This document shows, one piece after another, positions 1 to 24,600 of a stretch of DNA of 64,000 nucleotides. The notes beneath the pieces are model-generated. The model made no database searches and was not told the DNA's origin. It saw only the letters and a list, made by a program, of their open reading frames with translations. Numbering within the stretch: the stretch's first letter is position 1; every line of letters begins with the position of its first letter. Origin of the DNA: Pogonophryne albipinna (Eukaryota > Chordata > Actinopteri > Perciformes > Artedidraconidae); contig CM053260.1 in assembly GCA_028583405.1 (NCBI GenBank), positions 22,190,147 to 22,254,146 on the forward strand, read 5' to 3'. A program made the translations under genes and the position numbers.

Positions 1-2298
1 CAGAACTCAGGCTTTGTGAAGAAGCCTTTATAAATAATATTAAATGATAACTGAGACTTGTTTGTTGGATTTTACATCAACATTTTCTTTAGAAATATAG
101 CAACTACATGCAAAACTAATTTGCTTCTTTTGACTTTAATTATTGCCTTTGTAGATTCTCTTTTAGTCTTTAAACACATTTATTTAGAAACGGGAAAAAA
201 TATGTTATTCAGCCATAAATTAATTTATTATGTTTCATTTAATTTTAATCCCATGAAACAGGAAATAAAAGCAGGGAGAAGCTGTGATTGGATTAAAAGT
301 GGTCTTTGTAAACATTGTGACCCATGTCTTTGACACACCTCCTCGCCGCTCTTGAAGAAAGTCTCTTCATAAGAGGAACGCCAAGAGATGAAGGAGGACA
401 CGGGATGGGGAGGCAGACTTTGGAGTCTTTGTTAGGCACGTGGGCCTGTGTTTTGTGTCCGTTTTGTTCTTCTAAATCCTCCTTGGTTTGTGTTTGTCTC
501 CGAGCTCTGCTTTGAGCGATTAGAGACGAGGGTTTGAGCGGCTCTGTTAAATGAAGACATCATTTCAGCCCTTTATTGTGGCTTTGAATAGACTTTCTTT
601 GTATCAATAAATGACACTAATGGTTTTGAATATTAGCTTTATTAAAAGTTTGTTTCTTAAAAGAGAAATAGCCCAAAGTGTTCGCAGAATTTCCCTGCTC
701 TTTATGGGAGTATATTGTATTGGACAAGTGATGTCAGTAAACCATGCCACCAGAGATGAGCCATATCACAAGAGGCATCGCTAGAAATCTGAGTTGTGCC
801 ATTAGACAGAGAGAAAGGCAGTATCTTGAGCGAGAGAGAGTAAAAGGGGAGAGACACAGAACGGATTGTTCCACAACAGACTGACGGACCTTTTAGCCTT
901 ATCTTCCCGAGCTACTCTTACAGAAAACCAAGGAGAGAAGGGAAAAGAATGCCCTGCTCTTTCTCTGCCTCCCATTCTCTCATTTCTCCTGTCTGCCTCT
1001 CCCTTCCTTCTTCATTTCTTCTTCCTCTTTTGTCCATCAGTCTTTACCCGGCGTTTCTTAAAAATCCTCTTAACCCTTGCTCTCCTTCCATTATCCCCTT
1101 TCCTCAATATCTTACCTTGATGTTTTAATATCTTGTTTCTTCGCTCGCCCGCTACTATCTTATCCGCCTTCAGACTCTAAGAGCTCATTGCTCCTACAGA
1201 TTGTTAAAAGGTTTACTTGTAAGCTGCCTCCGAGTCTCGGCATCAGTTGGCTGTTAGTGTTACACGCTCTGTAAAATAGACCCCTCTCTCCATCTCAGGA
1301 TCACACTGTATGCATGACAGCCATTCAGGAGGGGTGCCGTACAAACGCAGGCCCGGTTGCCTTTGCAAGAGCATCTTATTTGCATTTGTTTACATGTGCC
1401 ACTCGGTGCACATTTGGATTTGCTGCATGTCATAAATGTTTTTGGTTGCCCAGATCCTGATACACACAGACACACACGCGCGCGCAACAGTATTTGGTTG
1501 TGATGACACCGTGAGTCGTCCCTCTCTGACAGAATGAAACGGATGGATAATTAGATATCAAAGGGAGGCAGGCAGGGTGTGGCGAGGCGCGCGGGCCCCT
1601 ACGATGGTAAAGCACTTATTAATGAGATAGGCCTTATCTGCTCTCCTCCCAGGAATTCTGCCTTTGATCGGCCCCGACTCCGGACTTAATACATTTTTGA
1701 TTGATAGGCCGAGATGACAGAGAGAGGCGGTAGGTGGGTGGGTGGGGGTATGTGTGTGTGGAACGAGGGGGGGCATCCGTTAGATGCAACTGTAAGGATG
1801 CCCTTCACATGATTAAATAACTTTATGACAATAGTGTTTATGATACATTAAGTTGAGCAGAACTTGTTTGCATGGTGAATCCGCATACATCCACCTACTT
1901 GATAAATACAAACACAAAGCTTCACATTCCTCCGACCCACGTAGACATAAATCTCCTAAGACAACCCAAACAGACAGGCCTATTCAGTCACCTTAACCCC
2001 GACTATAACTCACACACCGGGGCACCAGGAAATCTTTTCCCTAAGACAGAGCAAGCGAGGGGCAGGCCTGTGGAGGGGGACTGAGATAAGGCCCTATCCC
2101 CGTCTAGAGATGAGTTATAGCCCACCCAGGAGGATGTGGCTAGCAACGACCCACCCGGACACGCCGCTCGGCTCGCTGAGATTGGTAGGGACGCTGTACT
2201 CCCGTTAGTGAGGCGTCTTTACGGACAGAGATAACAGCCCCGCTCTCAATAACACCTTGACCAGAGGGAGGAGAGGCAACCTCGAATCAGTGAGCCTC
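1..2298. other. gene-free stretch with GATA-motif-bearing complex sequence
   Basis: No supported ORF. The first kilobase is AT-rich, then pyrimidine-rich (940-1110). From about 1370 to 1720 the sequence is complex: an octamer ATTTGCAT (1380-1387) and an opposed GATA pair at 1625-1639. A second opposed pair is at 2084-2098. No transposon recognised. Confidence 0.5.
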
Positions 2299-2318
2299 CA
2301 CACACACATACACACATA

Positions 2319-2352
<34 letters not shown>

Positions 2353-2577
2353 TAACATGTATACATCACTTCAGGGGACATTACATTGACTTACATGCAT
2401 GTCCTGGAGACTTATCCTAACCTTAACCATAACCAACACATGCCTAACCCTAACCAAGTCTTCACCCTAAAATGAATGATTCCCCTCATGGGGACCTCCA
2501 TTTTGTCCCCACACGTGACTGTGTAAACAGATTTAGGCCCCCACAAGTATAGTAATGCTAGGCCACACACACACACA
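2299..2577. repeat. dispersed teleost repeat flanked by (CA)n, with degenerate CCCTAA-like motifs
   Basis: A (CA)n tract (2299-2352) is followed by a segment with several CCTAACC / CATAACC units (about 2415-2470), then GGGGACCTCCATTTTGTCCCC and CCCCACAAGTATAGTAATGC, ending in a second short (CA)n. I recognise this arrangement as a repeat common in fish non-coding DNA. The TAACC units are too irregular to be telomere. Confidence 0.55.
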
Positions 2578-5500
2578 CTGTGCCACATATATTATACAGT
2601 ACACCACCTTCCTCTCCGCCCGACAAAAAGGTGACTGAGCGTAACCATTACAGCGCTGTGTCACCTTGTTATGAGTCTCTGTCAATGTGATGCGTCGGAT
2701 AAATTAAAGAAGCGATAACCGCTGTTCCGTCAATGCCACGTTACCCCCACTCATTTATTACCATGCCAACGGGTACGGGGAGAACCCGTCCCCCATCAGG
2801 TGAGCAGATCGATCAACCTGACAGGCACATTTCAGCTCTCCAAATCAATCACACTCATAAAGGCAGGTGAAGGAGGAGGTGGTTGTTGATTTGTGTCTAC
2901 TACTACAGGTATGTGTCTCGATGAGTCAGAAGAAAACATACCCTCTGTTGTCCTGAGACAAAGACCCAAACTTGAGCAGTCAATGCATGGATCTCCGTCA
3001 AAATGATCACATTTTACTTTGTAATGTTATTATTTAGGTTTGATCATGGTTTAAAGTTTTATGACGAGCTGGAAATGTAATTGTGAAAGGTGGTTGAAGA
3101 ACAACCATAGGCAGATTTTTCAAACTTGCAAAGTTTTTATTCAACATACAGACTGAGCGCTGATGCTGGACGCAGTGTGAGAGTGCTGCTCCACGAGAAA
3201 CATGATGAAAAGGCGAACAGAGAAGGGGTGGGAAGCGAGACAACGCGAGGAGGGGTTAGATGATAAGAGTGGGAAGAACTGATAGAGTGGAAGAAACCGT
3301 GTAGAGAAAGAAAATGATTAAAAACAGCAATCACCCGTCGGAGACTGATAAACCAACCAGTCGTTAATTGGAAGCGTGCAACTCGTGGGGATACGGTTGG
3401 ATTAGGTTCACTTCTTCCCCTCCTTTCTTTCTCTGTCTCCTCCTCCGTGGCCTTAAATGTCTCAAAGACAAATTTCACTATCAACAGTTACAATGAATAC
3501 AATTAATATAGTTTGTACTCCTTCACATTCGCCAACCAATTGAGTTCAAATTGTATGAACACTCTTAAAGAGTTCTTCCTCTGCTACTGTACGTCTGAAA
3601 CAAAACTCGGTAAGACAAAATACCGTTTGTGAGCGAGGAAAATGACAAATGAAGAGAATCAGAGATGGAAAGACAAAGAGCGGTGAGGTTGTAGCTATTT
3701 TTGAGTGATCTTGGCTTTTGGGGCATATAGGAGATGGGAGATGGGCGGTGGTCCATAAACAAAAGGCTGACAGCCCACCCATCACCTCGGCAGGTCTGGC
3801 TTGTGCTGCCTAGATAAAGCCGGGCTGCTTCCTCCTGTATCAACACCATCCATCATCCATCTCCCTCGCCCTCACATCAGCCTCTCACTCCCTACACCTG
3901 CCCCTCTGCCAGCTGCCTGGGTCCTGGTCCCCCAGCAGAGCATTCACCAAACTTTAAACACCAATATCTGTTATTTTAAGCCCTTTTTACGAATATTTAA
4001 CTAGTTTGTAAGCTTTTCTTAACTCAAATCATACTTTTTTTCATCTGTTTTTTTCATATTTTTTGGGGCTTTTTGCAGACATGGCACTTTCAGCACATTA
4101 AACAAAGTACAGAACACATTTTCTGTTACAGGAAATAAAAATACCCATCCCCACCCCTACCCCATTAGTTAAGGAACAATTATAATAATACAAATAAATA
4201 AAATAATCAAATCATACTTTTATGCCCTTTTGATGCAACGGTCCGTCCGAGCCGTATGTCCCTCTGATTGTTAGTTCACTTTTTTGTTGTGACATGGGGG
4301 GGGGTTGTTCTCTTTAGTGAATTGTGAATCTCAAACTTTTTAAGGATGAGCATTAATCATTGATTGTCCGCCATCGTCTGGGCCTTTTCCTGTCGCTGCT
4401 CATTTTTGGTTTGCAGCAGAGTCAACACATCCTGACAAGTGAAATAAAAGGCATTGTTTCCTTTCTATTTCTTTTTTTTTTGTATTATGTGACTATTCAT
4501 GTTTAATGTGCTTTGCCCGTCAAATCAGACAAAAGCAGAAGTGTGACTGAGCTTTGGCAAAATAGCAGTTTCCAAAACTAGCCTGACAAAATATTAAACC
4601 ACGATTTAGGAAATTGTAGTCCCCTCAAAGTGACCCTTCAGGCCATCATTGTCCCCTCGTCAATTTGCTTTTTGTATGAGCATCTCCTTTCTTTCTTTGT
4701 TGCTCGTGGGGAATGGAAATTATGCAAATGGAGATGGGCACTCTGAAGGAAAAATGTTGACATCTCCCGTCCTTGCTGCCCCCTAAATACACACTCCTCA
4801 TACACACACCATTCAGGGAGCTCTCTTTTGGCCCAGTTTGGTGGGTCTGTCTCTTTTGGCTGTCTCTCAAGCATACTTTAACTATTGTAGCCATATTGCC
4901 GGTACCACGTCCCTTTCTTCTTTCCGCTCTGGTCCATTCGAGCCAGAATGGACAGGTGCTGAGACAGGAGGCTGTCAGCTATTTCAACAAACAATATTGG
5001 GTTATCTAACTTTGGAAGAGAACAGAGGAATTAAAGTGTGTTTGAAAAATAGTGCTTTGATTTTCCGCCTCCATCAATGCAACCCCTCTACATGTTCACA
5101 TTTTAAACACAGGGGAGAATGGATGAAGAGTTTTGCTTCAAAGGCAGTGACAATTAGTTATGGTTTGGTTCAGAGAAAACTTTGCAAATGCAGTTTTTTA
5201 TTTTATTTCTTCAGTGTTTCATTCAGTTCCACCAATCAGAGGGGATTTAAGAGATAGAGTTTAGACTTGGAGACTGGGTAGAGCAGGGTGGACGGGGAAA
5301 TGGCTCAACTAGAGGATGAATTGAATAAAAGCCAAGAAATGGGAAAATGGGCTATCACTCGTGCAGCATAATGAACAAAGTGCAGATACCACTGCCTTTC
5401 TGTGCCACGGGCCTCCGGGCTCTGTGTTCTCACACTAGTAAAACATATGAGAGTGAACGGAGCCAGAAAGCATAATGCTTGTCCATTAGTCTGTCCCGAA

Positions 5501-8492
5501 ACTCTGCTTCCTGTTGTAGCTTTAAGGAAGCAGAGTTTGTGCGTTGTGGGAACCCATCATGTAACCTCGGTGCAGCCTTTGTATACGGACCCAGACACAA
5601 CTCTCTGTGTTTCCAATTATACTTAGCGCTGAGTCGAGGTTCACTCAGAGATTTAGGAACTCTCGACTCAGACTAAAATACAAAATGTGTGAAACAATAG
5701 AATATCTGACACTTTACTATACATAGTCTGACCTCTTGCCAGAAATAGTCAAATATATATATATATTATGTAATGGCTTTAATGTGAGGTATTCTTTTAA
5801 TAATGTATATCATATTTTGTAATGTAATAAAACAGGTTATATTTCATTTTATTATTTTATAGCTTTTTTTAAATTAAGAAGTTAAGTGATACTTGATTGT
5901 GTGTTACACTGCAGTTTAATAATTATTTGTCTTTCACAAATATATTACTATATTATCTATATGACCCCCTTCACCTGTTAACAATAGACAAGAAACTAAA
6001 ATATCTTGCATCTTTAAGAACATACTTCTAAACACATGATTTGAGTACATCCTGATGCATTTCACACTTTTCTTGAGTGGCTGAGTTATTCCCCCTAGAC
6101 ATGACAAATGAGCACCATCATCTCCTTATGATGAGTTCATCCCTGCATACCCCCGGCTCTAATGATGATGATCTTCAGTCACGCGTGGCCCAAGAAAGCG
6201 TGCTGCGTTTAAGACCCCTGCACTGGCCTTCGTCTCCATTAACCCCCATGACTCAGCTGTTGACAGTAAACCCAACTCCGGTCTAATGTTCACACATCAA
6301 ACAGCCGCGATCGCCACTCTCCGTCTCTGTGGTGAGATATGACCGGATGTGACATAAGTAGACTGAGTGGGCAAGTGGTGTCGTCTGGAAGTGTGTGTGG
6401 GAGTAAGAGAGAGCTTCGTGATATTAGCGCTGAGGAATGTGATGTGTTGGAGGTCATGTGAAACACCGCTGGCACTCTGAGTAACCTTCAGGAGGGCTAT
6501 CACGACGTGACCCGGAAGTAGTCAGGTCAGGAGTCGGGGCAAAAGGCTCGTCTCTGTTGACAGCACCCTCTCCAATCTATACACAACTCTCACTCCTCCA
6601 CCTCCTGGGAACCGTACTCCCTGTCTGCTCAGTTTAAAGTTTTCTGTCCACACAGGAAAAGACATGTTGACGTGACTGACCAAAGTATAGAGAGCCATTG
6701 TTGGACGCGAGGGTATGAAGGAGCCATTTTTTTTTGCGGATTGAGCTGAGAAAAAACGTCCCCCAGGAAGTGGTGTGGTCGACAAATGGAAACCACATCT
6801 TGATGTATCTCACAGGTCAAACTCCCTTGGGTTTTCAAACAGGGAAAGATGTTAATGGCTCGAAACACGTGGACCTTTGATTAATGTTTGAGAGCTCTAA
6901 GAATAGGGAGGGATGGAGAAGGGGAGGGGATGGCTGGAGAAAGAGTTGACGTAAAAGAACACAGTTCAAGTTGCATGTTAAACAAACATCATGACCTTTT
7001 GAAATGCTGCAGTCTGAGATTTGCGTAAATGTAGTAAATTAGTGTACATTTGCAAAAGTAACCTAATTTTCAGAGAAAGCAAATGGCGGTATTTAGACGG
7101 AGCACAATAGTGGTCCACTCAGCAGGCAGATTGTTAAAAATGAGGCGAGAGTGATGCAAAGACTAATGACTTGTGTAGCCTGCTGCCATAGCAATTATCA
7201 ATGCCCTTTACTTTGCTAAATAAGGCAGAGTGAACTCAATAAAAGTGTCTCGTGTTGGTTAATATCTGATTAGGTTCTGAAAATAGTGTGTAATAGTAAA
7301 TAAAACGCTAGATAAAGGAGATGACTTACTCTTCAAATTGAGTAATGGCATACCAGGTCTTCTAGCAATGTGTGAGCTCTGTCCTTGAAAGCATTTGCAC
7401 TGCATCTAGACCTCTGCTGTGCCTGTATATAAACTGTAGCTACATGTCTCTGTTTGTGCCGGTTTTAAAGCATGAACGTTGAACATGTTAAATGGCGTAG
7501 GTTTTATAGAATGAATGTTAACATCATTTCTAAGACTGCTTATTTTAAGGCTGAAACTAAATGAAAAAAGCTATTTGGATAATCTAGTAATCATTTTGTC
7601 AACTACGTTTATTTTTGAAGACTTTCTACAATGGTAGGATGCAATTTTCTTTCTTTGTTTATATCAGGAGACATGAACATATGTAGGGTTTTTGGTTTGG
7701 TGATTTGACAAAACAAAATAGTTCCAATACGTTGGGATTAAGAAACATGATTTTCAACCATTTTTAACCTTTTTCTTCCTTTTTTTCATTAAAACATCTT
7801 TTCAGTTAATTGTATTTTTCTTGTAATTCCTATAAACCGTCTGTATTTCGTACAGTTACAGTTGTACAGTCACTTTTAGCAACTGAACAAAGTCACACAC
7901 ATGCTCAAATGTTGCAAGGCCTTATTAAAAATGCTAAAGAAACAATTAGTTTGAGTCATTTCTTTTTCACCAGCTAAAAACAGTGATAGTCTTTTGAATA
8001 GCTGGCACCATTTTAACATTCGCCAGCAATTAAGCTGGTGGACAAAAAGTCAATTCTGTACCCTTGTTTTTAAATAATTTTAAAAGCACACATAAATGCC
8101 GAGCCTTTGCGATTATAATAACAATTAATGTGCTGTTTATTTTATATGTGTGTATTAAATACTTTGCATCACACCTACATCAATAACACTAACGAAGGAC
8201 TTATTGTTATTCTTTGTAAAATAAATTAGTCAATCAATTAACTTGATCCCATTAAAGTATTAGGATGAAAGCTTAATAAATCATGGTATTAATGTGTCTG
8301 CCATGTTATTAAACTATAGTTAAACAACCTAAATGTTCTCCACGTCTGCAGTGTACTTTTCCTTTTCTTTTCCTTGACAATATAAAAGGAAAAGCCTTAT
8401 TTAAACAAATCCACTGCACGTCAGGCGCACAGCTTTTTAGCAAGGTCAGAACAGCTCAACTTGTCAGTGTGTGCACGTCTGTGTGCAGCATT
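2578..8492. other. gene-free stretch, partly AT-rich
   Basis: No supported gene. 2600-2870 is complex sequence with a short inverted repeat (ACGGGT...ACCCGT near 2770-2790) and could be a conserved element. 4010-4220, 5690-6000 and 7440-8440 are AT-rich filler. Short ORFs here lack any family signature. Confidence 0.5.
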
Positions 8493-8515
8493 AGTGTGTG
8501 TGTGTGTGTGTGTGT
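8493..8515. repeat. short (TG)n microsatellite
   Basis: About 11 uninterrupted TG units. Confidence 0.9.
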
Positions 8516-19240
<10,725 letters not shown>

Positions 19241-19665
19241 TACTAGAGCTGGGTCATCTTTGATTACAGTGATATGAGGCTAGACATCATCTCAGACTTT
19301 GGGTAACGTATTTTATAATACAAGTGTTGCCTTTTTCTTGTTTTAAACGATGCATTACAGTAGAGTGAACTTTTCTAGCTGTAGCTATTTTTGTAGCTAT
19401 TTTTGCCTTTACCCACTTGGTCATATCAACATTATTTCTATTTTTTAAATACTTTTTATTTGTTAACAGATGCACTTCGCTCAGAATACGAACTTGTTTT
19501 TTCACATAAATTATATAAATTATCATTAAATCAACATTACTAATCATTTTCAAATATATCACACAATATTATGTGTGAATGAACCCTTTCTAAACCTTAC
19601 AATATCCTAGCAATATTGATATGCAGAAAATATCGTGGTTTTTGGTTTCTCAAGCCCTGCTTTGT
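19241..19665. repeat. decayed dispersed teleost repeat (GAGCTGGGT...GCCCTGC type)
   Basis: Begins near GAGCTGGGTCAT and ends near TCAAGCCCTGC. Internal phrases I recognise from a widespread fish repeat are GCATTACAGTAGAGTGA, TTTGCCTTTACCCACTTGGTC, CAATATCCTAGCAATATTG and AAAATATCGTGGT. The class is uncertain (non-autonomous DNA element or retroposon). Heavily mutated. Confidence 0.55.
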
Positions 19666-20899
19666 AAAGCACAATAAATGATAGCTTAATCCACTCAATC
19701 AATTTGTTTGTATTATAAATAATTGTGAGGCAGGAAGGGCCGAGCTGCCTCTGAGAAAGATGTTATATCAACGTCAGAGTACATTGGTAGGAGGTTTGGG
19801 TGGAGAAATATGTCCAAAACTCACAGGACTTTCTACCAAGGAGGCCAAAAGCTACATATGTAACTTACTCATAATAAGCAAGTTACAAAATCAACATTGG
19901 CTACTTAAGTTGAACTGAACCACTTTCATTTCCTAAACCAAGTAGTTTTGTGCCTTGACAGATTCTTAAAACAGGATTGCTCATGTAGTTGGAAATGAGG
20001 ATAAGTTGAATAAAGTGAAAAGACTACTAGTAAATACAGTATGAGCTGAATGCCCTGTTGCTACTGTTACCATAGGTATAAAGCCTCTAATCTTCTGAGT
20101 ATGCTATTTAATCTAGTGGCTGAGTGATGCCTCTGCGCACTTCCCATTGTACGACATGTAGCGTACGGAGCCTTTATTCAGATGTGTTAACCATTGCTCT
20201 GTGCTCCATACAAGTGCAAATCAAGTTAACACTCTGTTTGCCTGCGTCTACACACACCCTGTGCCTGTGTCATTACTCAGCGCACACTGGCAATGCAGCT
20301 CACTCTGTAATTCTACACACACACACACACACACTTTGCACACAGAGGATCTCAAAAAGGCCACATGTTAATCAGCTGTGAGTTAAACTTGCAGCCGAGA
20401 AAAAGACAACAGATCAGCTCAATTAACACAAAAAAGAAAGTGCTCTCTACACACACACGCACACACACACACGGTCTTAGCCATTGCACCTGCAGCTGAA
20501 GGGCATTGTTCCAGCAGCAGCCTCCTCCTCTCTCTCTGTCTCTCTCCCTCTCTGGAGGAAAGCTGTTTTGTGGACGCTCTTTTCTCCTCTCCAGGCCTTG
20601 GCCTTTCCACAGGGCACCCCTCCTTTCTCCCCTTTCCCTGGGTCGCTACTCTCTTTCGGAGGTGCAGGGCGCCCCTCGCCTGCCTCACTGCAAACACAGC
20701 TGACAGAGGGCTGCTCACGTGCCGCTCCACAGGACCCCAAAATCCCTTTGAGTGTGTATGAGAGTGAGTGTTTAAGAGAAAGTGGGGGTTTGTGTGTCGA
20801 GGAGGATCTGTGCCATTCACACTATTTCTCTTGATGCTGCGGATGTCAATTGTTTGGCTGGATTGGTCACTGATAAACCCAAACATATCATCTGATATA
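19666..20899. other. gene-free stretch
   Basis: Mixed sequence with short (CA)n tracts near 20316-20333 and 20450-20472 and a pyrimidine-rich zone at 20520-20660. ORFs here are compositional and have no family signature. Confidence 0.5.
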
Positions 20900-20923
20900 A
20901 TCTTATCTTTGGAAAGATAAGAT
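20900..20923. repeat. perfect 11-bp inverted repeat made of two opposed GATA motifs
   Basis: Arms ATCTTATCTTT (20900-20910) and AAAGATAAGAT (20913-20923) are exact reverse complements separated by GG. Each arm carries a WGATAR site, so this could be a paired GATA-binding site or simply a hairpin-capable palindrome. Confidence 0.7.
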
Positions 20924-20940
20924 GTATTAAGAAGCAAGAC

Positions 20941-21620
20941 CTAAAGGGACGGTTAATCCTAAATTCTAAAACGAGATACTTTTCCTCTTACCTATAGTTG
21001 TATTTATCAAAATACAATGTGCCATGAAGATGTCTTCCTTCTGTCAAGTATGCCTCCACAAGATGGCACTTTGCTGGTGGTGTCCAAACTCGAAAAAGTA
21101 AACAACAATGTCTCTTTTCAGAAATGATCATCTCATCAATCTCTCGTTAATTATTAGATAAATGCTTTCTAATAAAACGCGTAGATACGGTGGGTCGTTT
21201 GGTAGAAACGGTCTGTGGATTATTTGAATGCATCTTCTTCCTAGGATCTCTGGATACCGTCTACCACGTTACTTCTTAATGACCAAGAAGCAGACTACTG
21301 TCAGTGGATGCTATTTATAATGATGTTCTGATTTTAATCATATATCTCTGTTGTCGTTTTTTTATTTGTGCTCTGTAACTGTGCTGCTGCTTATCTTGGC
21401 CAGGACTCAATGACACTTTGCTGGTTAAATAAAGGTTGAATAAATAAAGAAAATAGTTCATACATGAAACTACTCTTAACAAGGTCTGTATATTGTCCTT
21501 GTAATGATTTATGGAAAGAGACTTTGCTGTTCTAACTTGTGTTTTTGGTTCTTTAAGCTTCACAAGCTGCCATTTAAATCCTTTATAGTGTAAGAGGAAG
21601 CATCTCTATAGCCAGAATCT
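20941..21620. repeat. decayed teleost repeat cluster (MITE/retroposon remnants)
   Basis: 20941-21230 resembles a common fish repeat with the phrases TTTTCCTCTTACCTATAGT, AGATGTCTTCCTTCT, AGATGGCACTTTGCTGGTGG and AACAATGTCTCTTTTCAGAA. 21390-21450 has a retroposon-like tail (CTTGGCCAGGACTC ... GGTTAAATAAAGGTTGAAT). 21455-21490 matches part of the first repeat in inverse orientation. Boundaries are approximate and the family is not named with certainty. Confidence 0.5.
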
Positions 21621-24600
21621 CCAACTCTCAACAAGAATCACGTTTTCTAAAAAGGCAAACATGTCATTTAGATTTTTGTGATTAAATGGCCCTTTTTAGC
21701 ATTGTTGCTGTTAAAAACCTTAGTATGTATGTGCACTGTAATCCATGCAGCTGCTGAGTGTGTTCCTGTATCACTGTAACAGACTCTCACAGAGGACTTG
21801 AAACTGAAAAATGTGGAATAGAATAAATGACTGATATCAGGAGGTTATTATTGACCTGTTCGCTTTAAGAAAGTATGTTTCGTCTCCTCTTGGAGAAATC
21901 ATCCTGTCCTTGGCTCTCATGCCGTTTTGCATTGCTCTCCTCTTTGCCTCCCTGTCCCATTTGTCACCGCGGCTCGTATTGCTCATTCTCACTGATCATC
22001 CTATCGCAGAGCTATTTTTCATATTTCTCATATCCGCTCCCCTTATCTCTCCTGCAGCGCCTGGGCCAGACACGCAAAGCTAATACAGGCTCCCACTACG
22101 TGTGCAGAATTCAGTGACCGAAGATCACAGCGGTGTGAAATACATATAGATTTCATACGTTATTCTGTGTTTGCTTGTAATAGGATCAGGCTTATCCCAT
22201 TTCCAATAACTCAAGAGATAACATGAGAGTACACATTGTTGATCAATGAGAAAGTGGAATTATACGTTGGGATATGAATTGACTCAACCCGCACCAATTG
22301 GGACAGCGGCGGAAATGACAACTGTTATAATTATTTGCAATATCATTTGTTCACTGAGCACTTGACGATCAATTGGTGCAGCTACATAAAAAACACTCAC
22401 AGAGATTATAAGGTTGTATATGAGTGTGTATCTCCAACATGCGCATATGCAAGTGTGTGTCGGGACGTGATGGATGAGTGGTGTTGCTGGTATTCTAACC
22501 ATGCTGCCTATCTGTTTTACTGCTCTCTGTCATAAAGACCTGCCTGGCTGCATCTATCTCCCCAGGTTAAAACAAACACTAACACCCAGCAGCCTTCAGC
22601 CTCCCGCCCGGCCTGCTTGGCCTGCCCTCCTCCTTCCCTGGCTCCAACAGGCCCGTCCAGGGGGCAATAAACTCGTTATCTCCCCCTCTCAGATCCTAAT
22701 CTGACGGCCCTGCGCCCTGCACGCTGCCAGGTGACCTGGGGTGGGGTAGGGTGGAGGGGGGCTGGTTGAAACTCCCTCTCCAGCTCGTACTGCTCCAACT
22801 TCAGCTCCCCTCCGCTCGCCCTTTTAAATCCCTTCAGCTTTCCCTGCCTGTCAGCACCATCTTAACCCCCACCTTCTGAAACCCTCCCCTGCCTGAGGCT
22901 CTGGCGACCTCCTCCTTCTCCTCACTCTCCTCCCCCGCCCTTTCAGCAATTAATCCAGCTATTGATCACAGTGAAACTCTAAAGGCTGGGAGGCTGCAGG
23001 CAGACTGGTGGAGGTCTATTCAGGCCGGTGGCTGCACGAGGCCTCACTGCTGATGAAGCCGGAGCATCACAGCTCAATACAGTACAAACAATACAGTCTG
23101 TCATGTTATATTTTATCGACAATTCTGACTGAAATGACTTAATTTAAAAAGGGCCTCAAGCAGCAACACTCTTAAATTATTCTTCTATCTTACATTTTTC
23201 TTCAGAAGCACCAAAAACCTTCCAAATCTTCTCTGACTGATGAATTCCTCTTGATCATAAATTGGAGCCATGTGTCCGATTGTTTATTATAAGCATATGG
23301 ATACGCCCCTGAATACTAAATAATGGCAGGTGTTTTGTTCTGTGCAAATGCTCTGACACATGCACAAGAATCAGAGAGCACCTTGTCTGTAAGAAGACTA
23401 CTACTTCAGCAGCAGTTTAATTTACGTACTGTTAATAAACCTAAATAAATCGTGAAACGTAATTTCCAGAGTGTCAGAGCTGGCGTTACAGGAGCATTAA
23501 AAAAGCATATGTGTGCTATTCTGAACGCACATATGATCCCCCAAGGGTTTTAATAGTCTGAATTGGGATCTATGGACTAATTGTATTTGTTAAGCCCAAA
23601 ATTGTAATCATTATGATTATTTAAACATATCTAATACTCATTCTAATAATACTAATGTTGATTTTATGAATTTCATGCATTTGCTTATGTTTCTCAAAAA
23701 TGTGTGACTTTGCGTTAGATAAACAATTTGAGTGCTTTAGTAAAATCTTCTTTTACCTTCCTGAAGAGTGAGTTCAAATTGTGAATCCCAGCAATCAATG
23801 GGTACTGGCAATAAAATAACTCATTTGAATTTAAGCACAAAACTAAGATAAATGTGTTTGTATATCACTTCCTGCATGAGGCCCATTATCGCACATTTCC
23901 GATAAAGATCTTTGGTTTCCTGCACGTAAGACCTGAGAGTTGAGTTTGCTGTATTTCAGAGCAGTTGGTCTATGTATGGTGCAGGACTTTGGCAGACTTC
24001 CAGTCATTCTCCATTTTCTTTTTAAAGGAATGTTTTAAGATACTGTCCCTCATGTTTCTTATTGTTCCTTACATGCAGGGTCAAGAGAGGCCCTCCAACA
24101 TTTTACAGTGAAATAAAACCAGACGGATTCACCAAGACATGCCGTAGATATGCCACGACGCTCCATTGACTTCCTCCACTTTGAAATACATTCATAATGT
24201 TGACATAACCTGAGTGCAGTTAGTGTTGCTCAGACAGCGTCCAGGGACTACTTTATAAGCCAGACCACCACCTGTAATGGCTGCTCAGTAACAATGCTAA
24301 TGCATGTAAGGTCTGTGGGACTGGTCCAGCTAATGGAAAATCCCCCAAGAGTCACAAACTTCCTTAATGACTCATTGTATTCATTAAAAGTCTGTTTGAT
24401 GACTGTGTGTGTGGGTTTTACAGTGTGTGCGTGCAGCAAGTGTCCTTCCACCTTTGGTAGCCTGAGTTCAAATCTCTTGCTATCGTCTTTTTGTATCATC
24501 AAATCTTGAAAACTGTCAGGGGGGTTTTCCACGGTGATGACAACTGCATTGGTGGACCGCTGTGATTTCCCTGGCCGGTGACACAGTCGCCCTCTGTGCT

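Noticed and set aside
2410..2475. Interstitial telomere tract
   Set aside because: The CCTAACC units are irregular and belong to a dispersed repeat, not a (CCCTAA)n array.
20419..20937. 172-codon minus-strand open frame
   Set aside because: Compositionally biased (Arg/Glu/Gly from a pyrimidine-rich plus strand), no domain.
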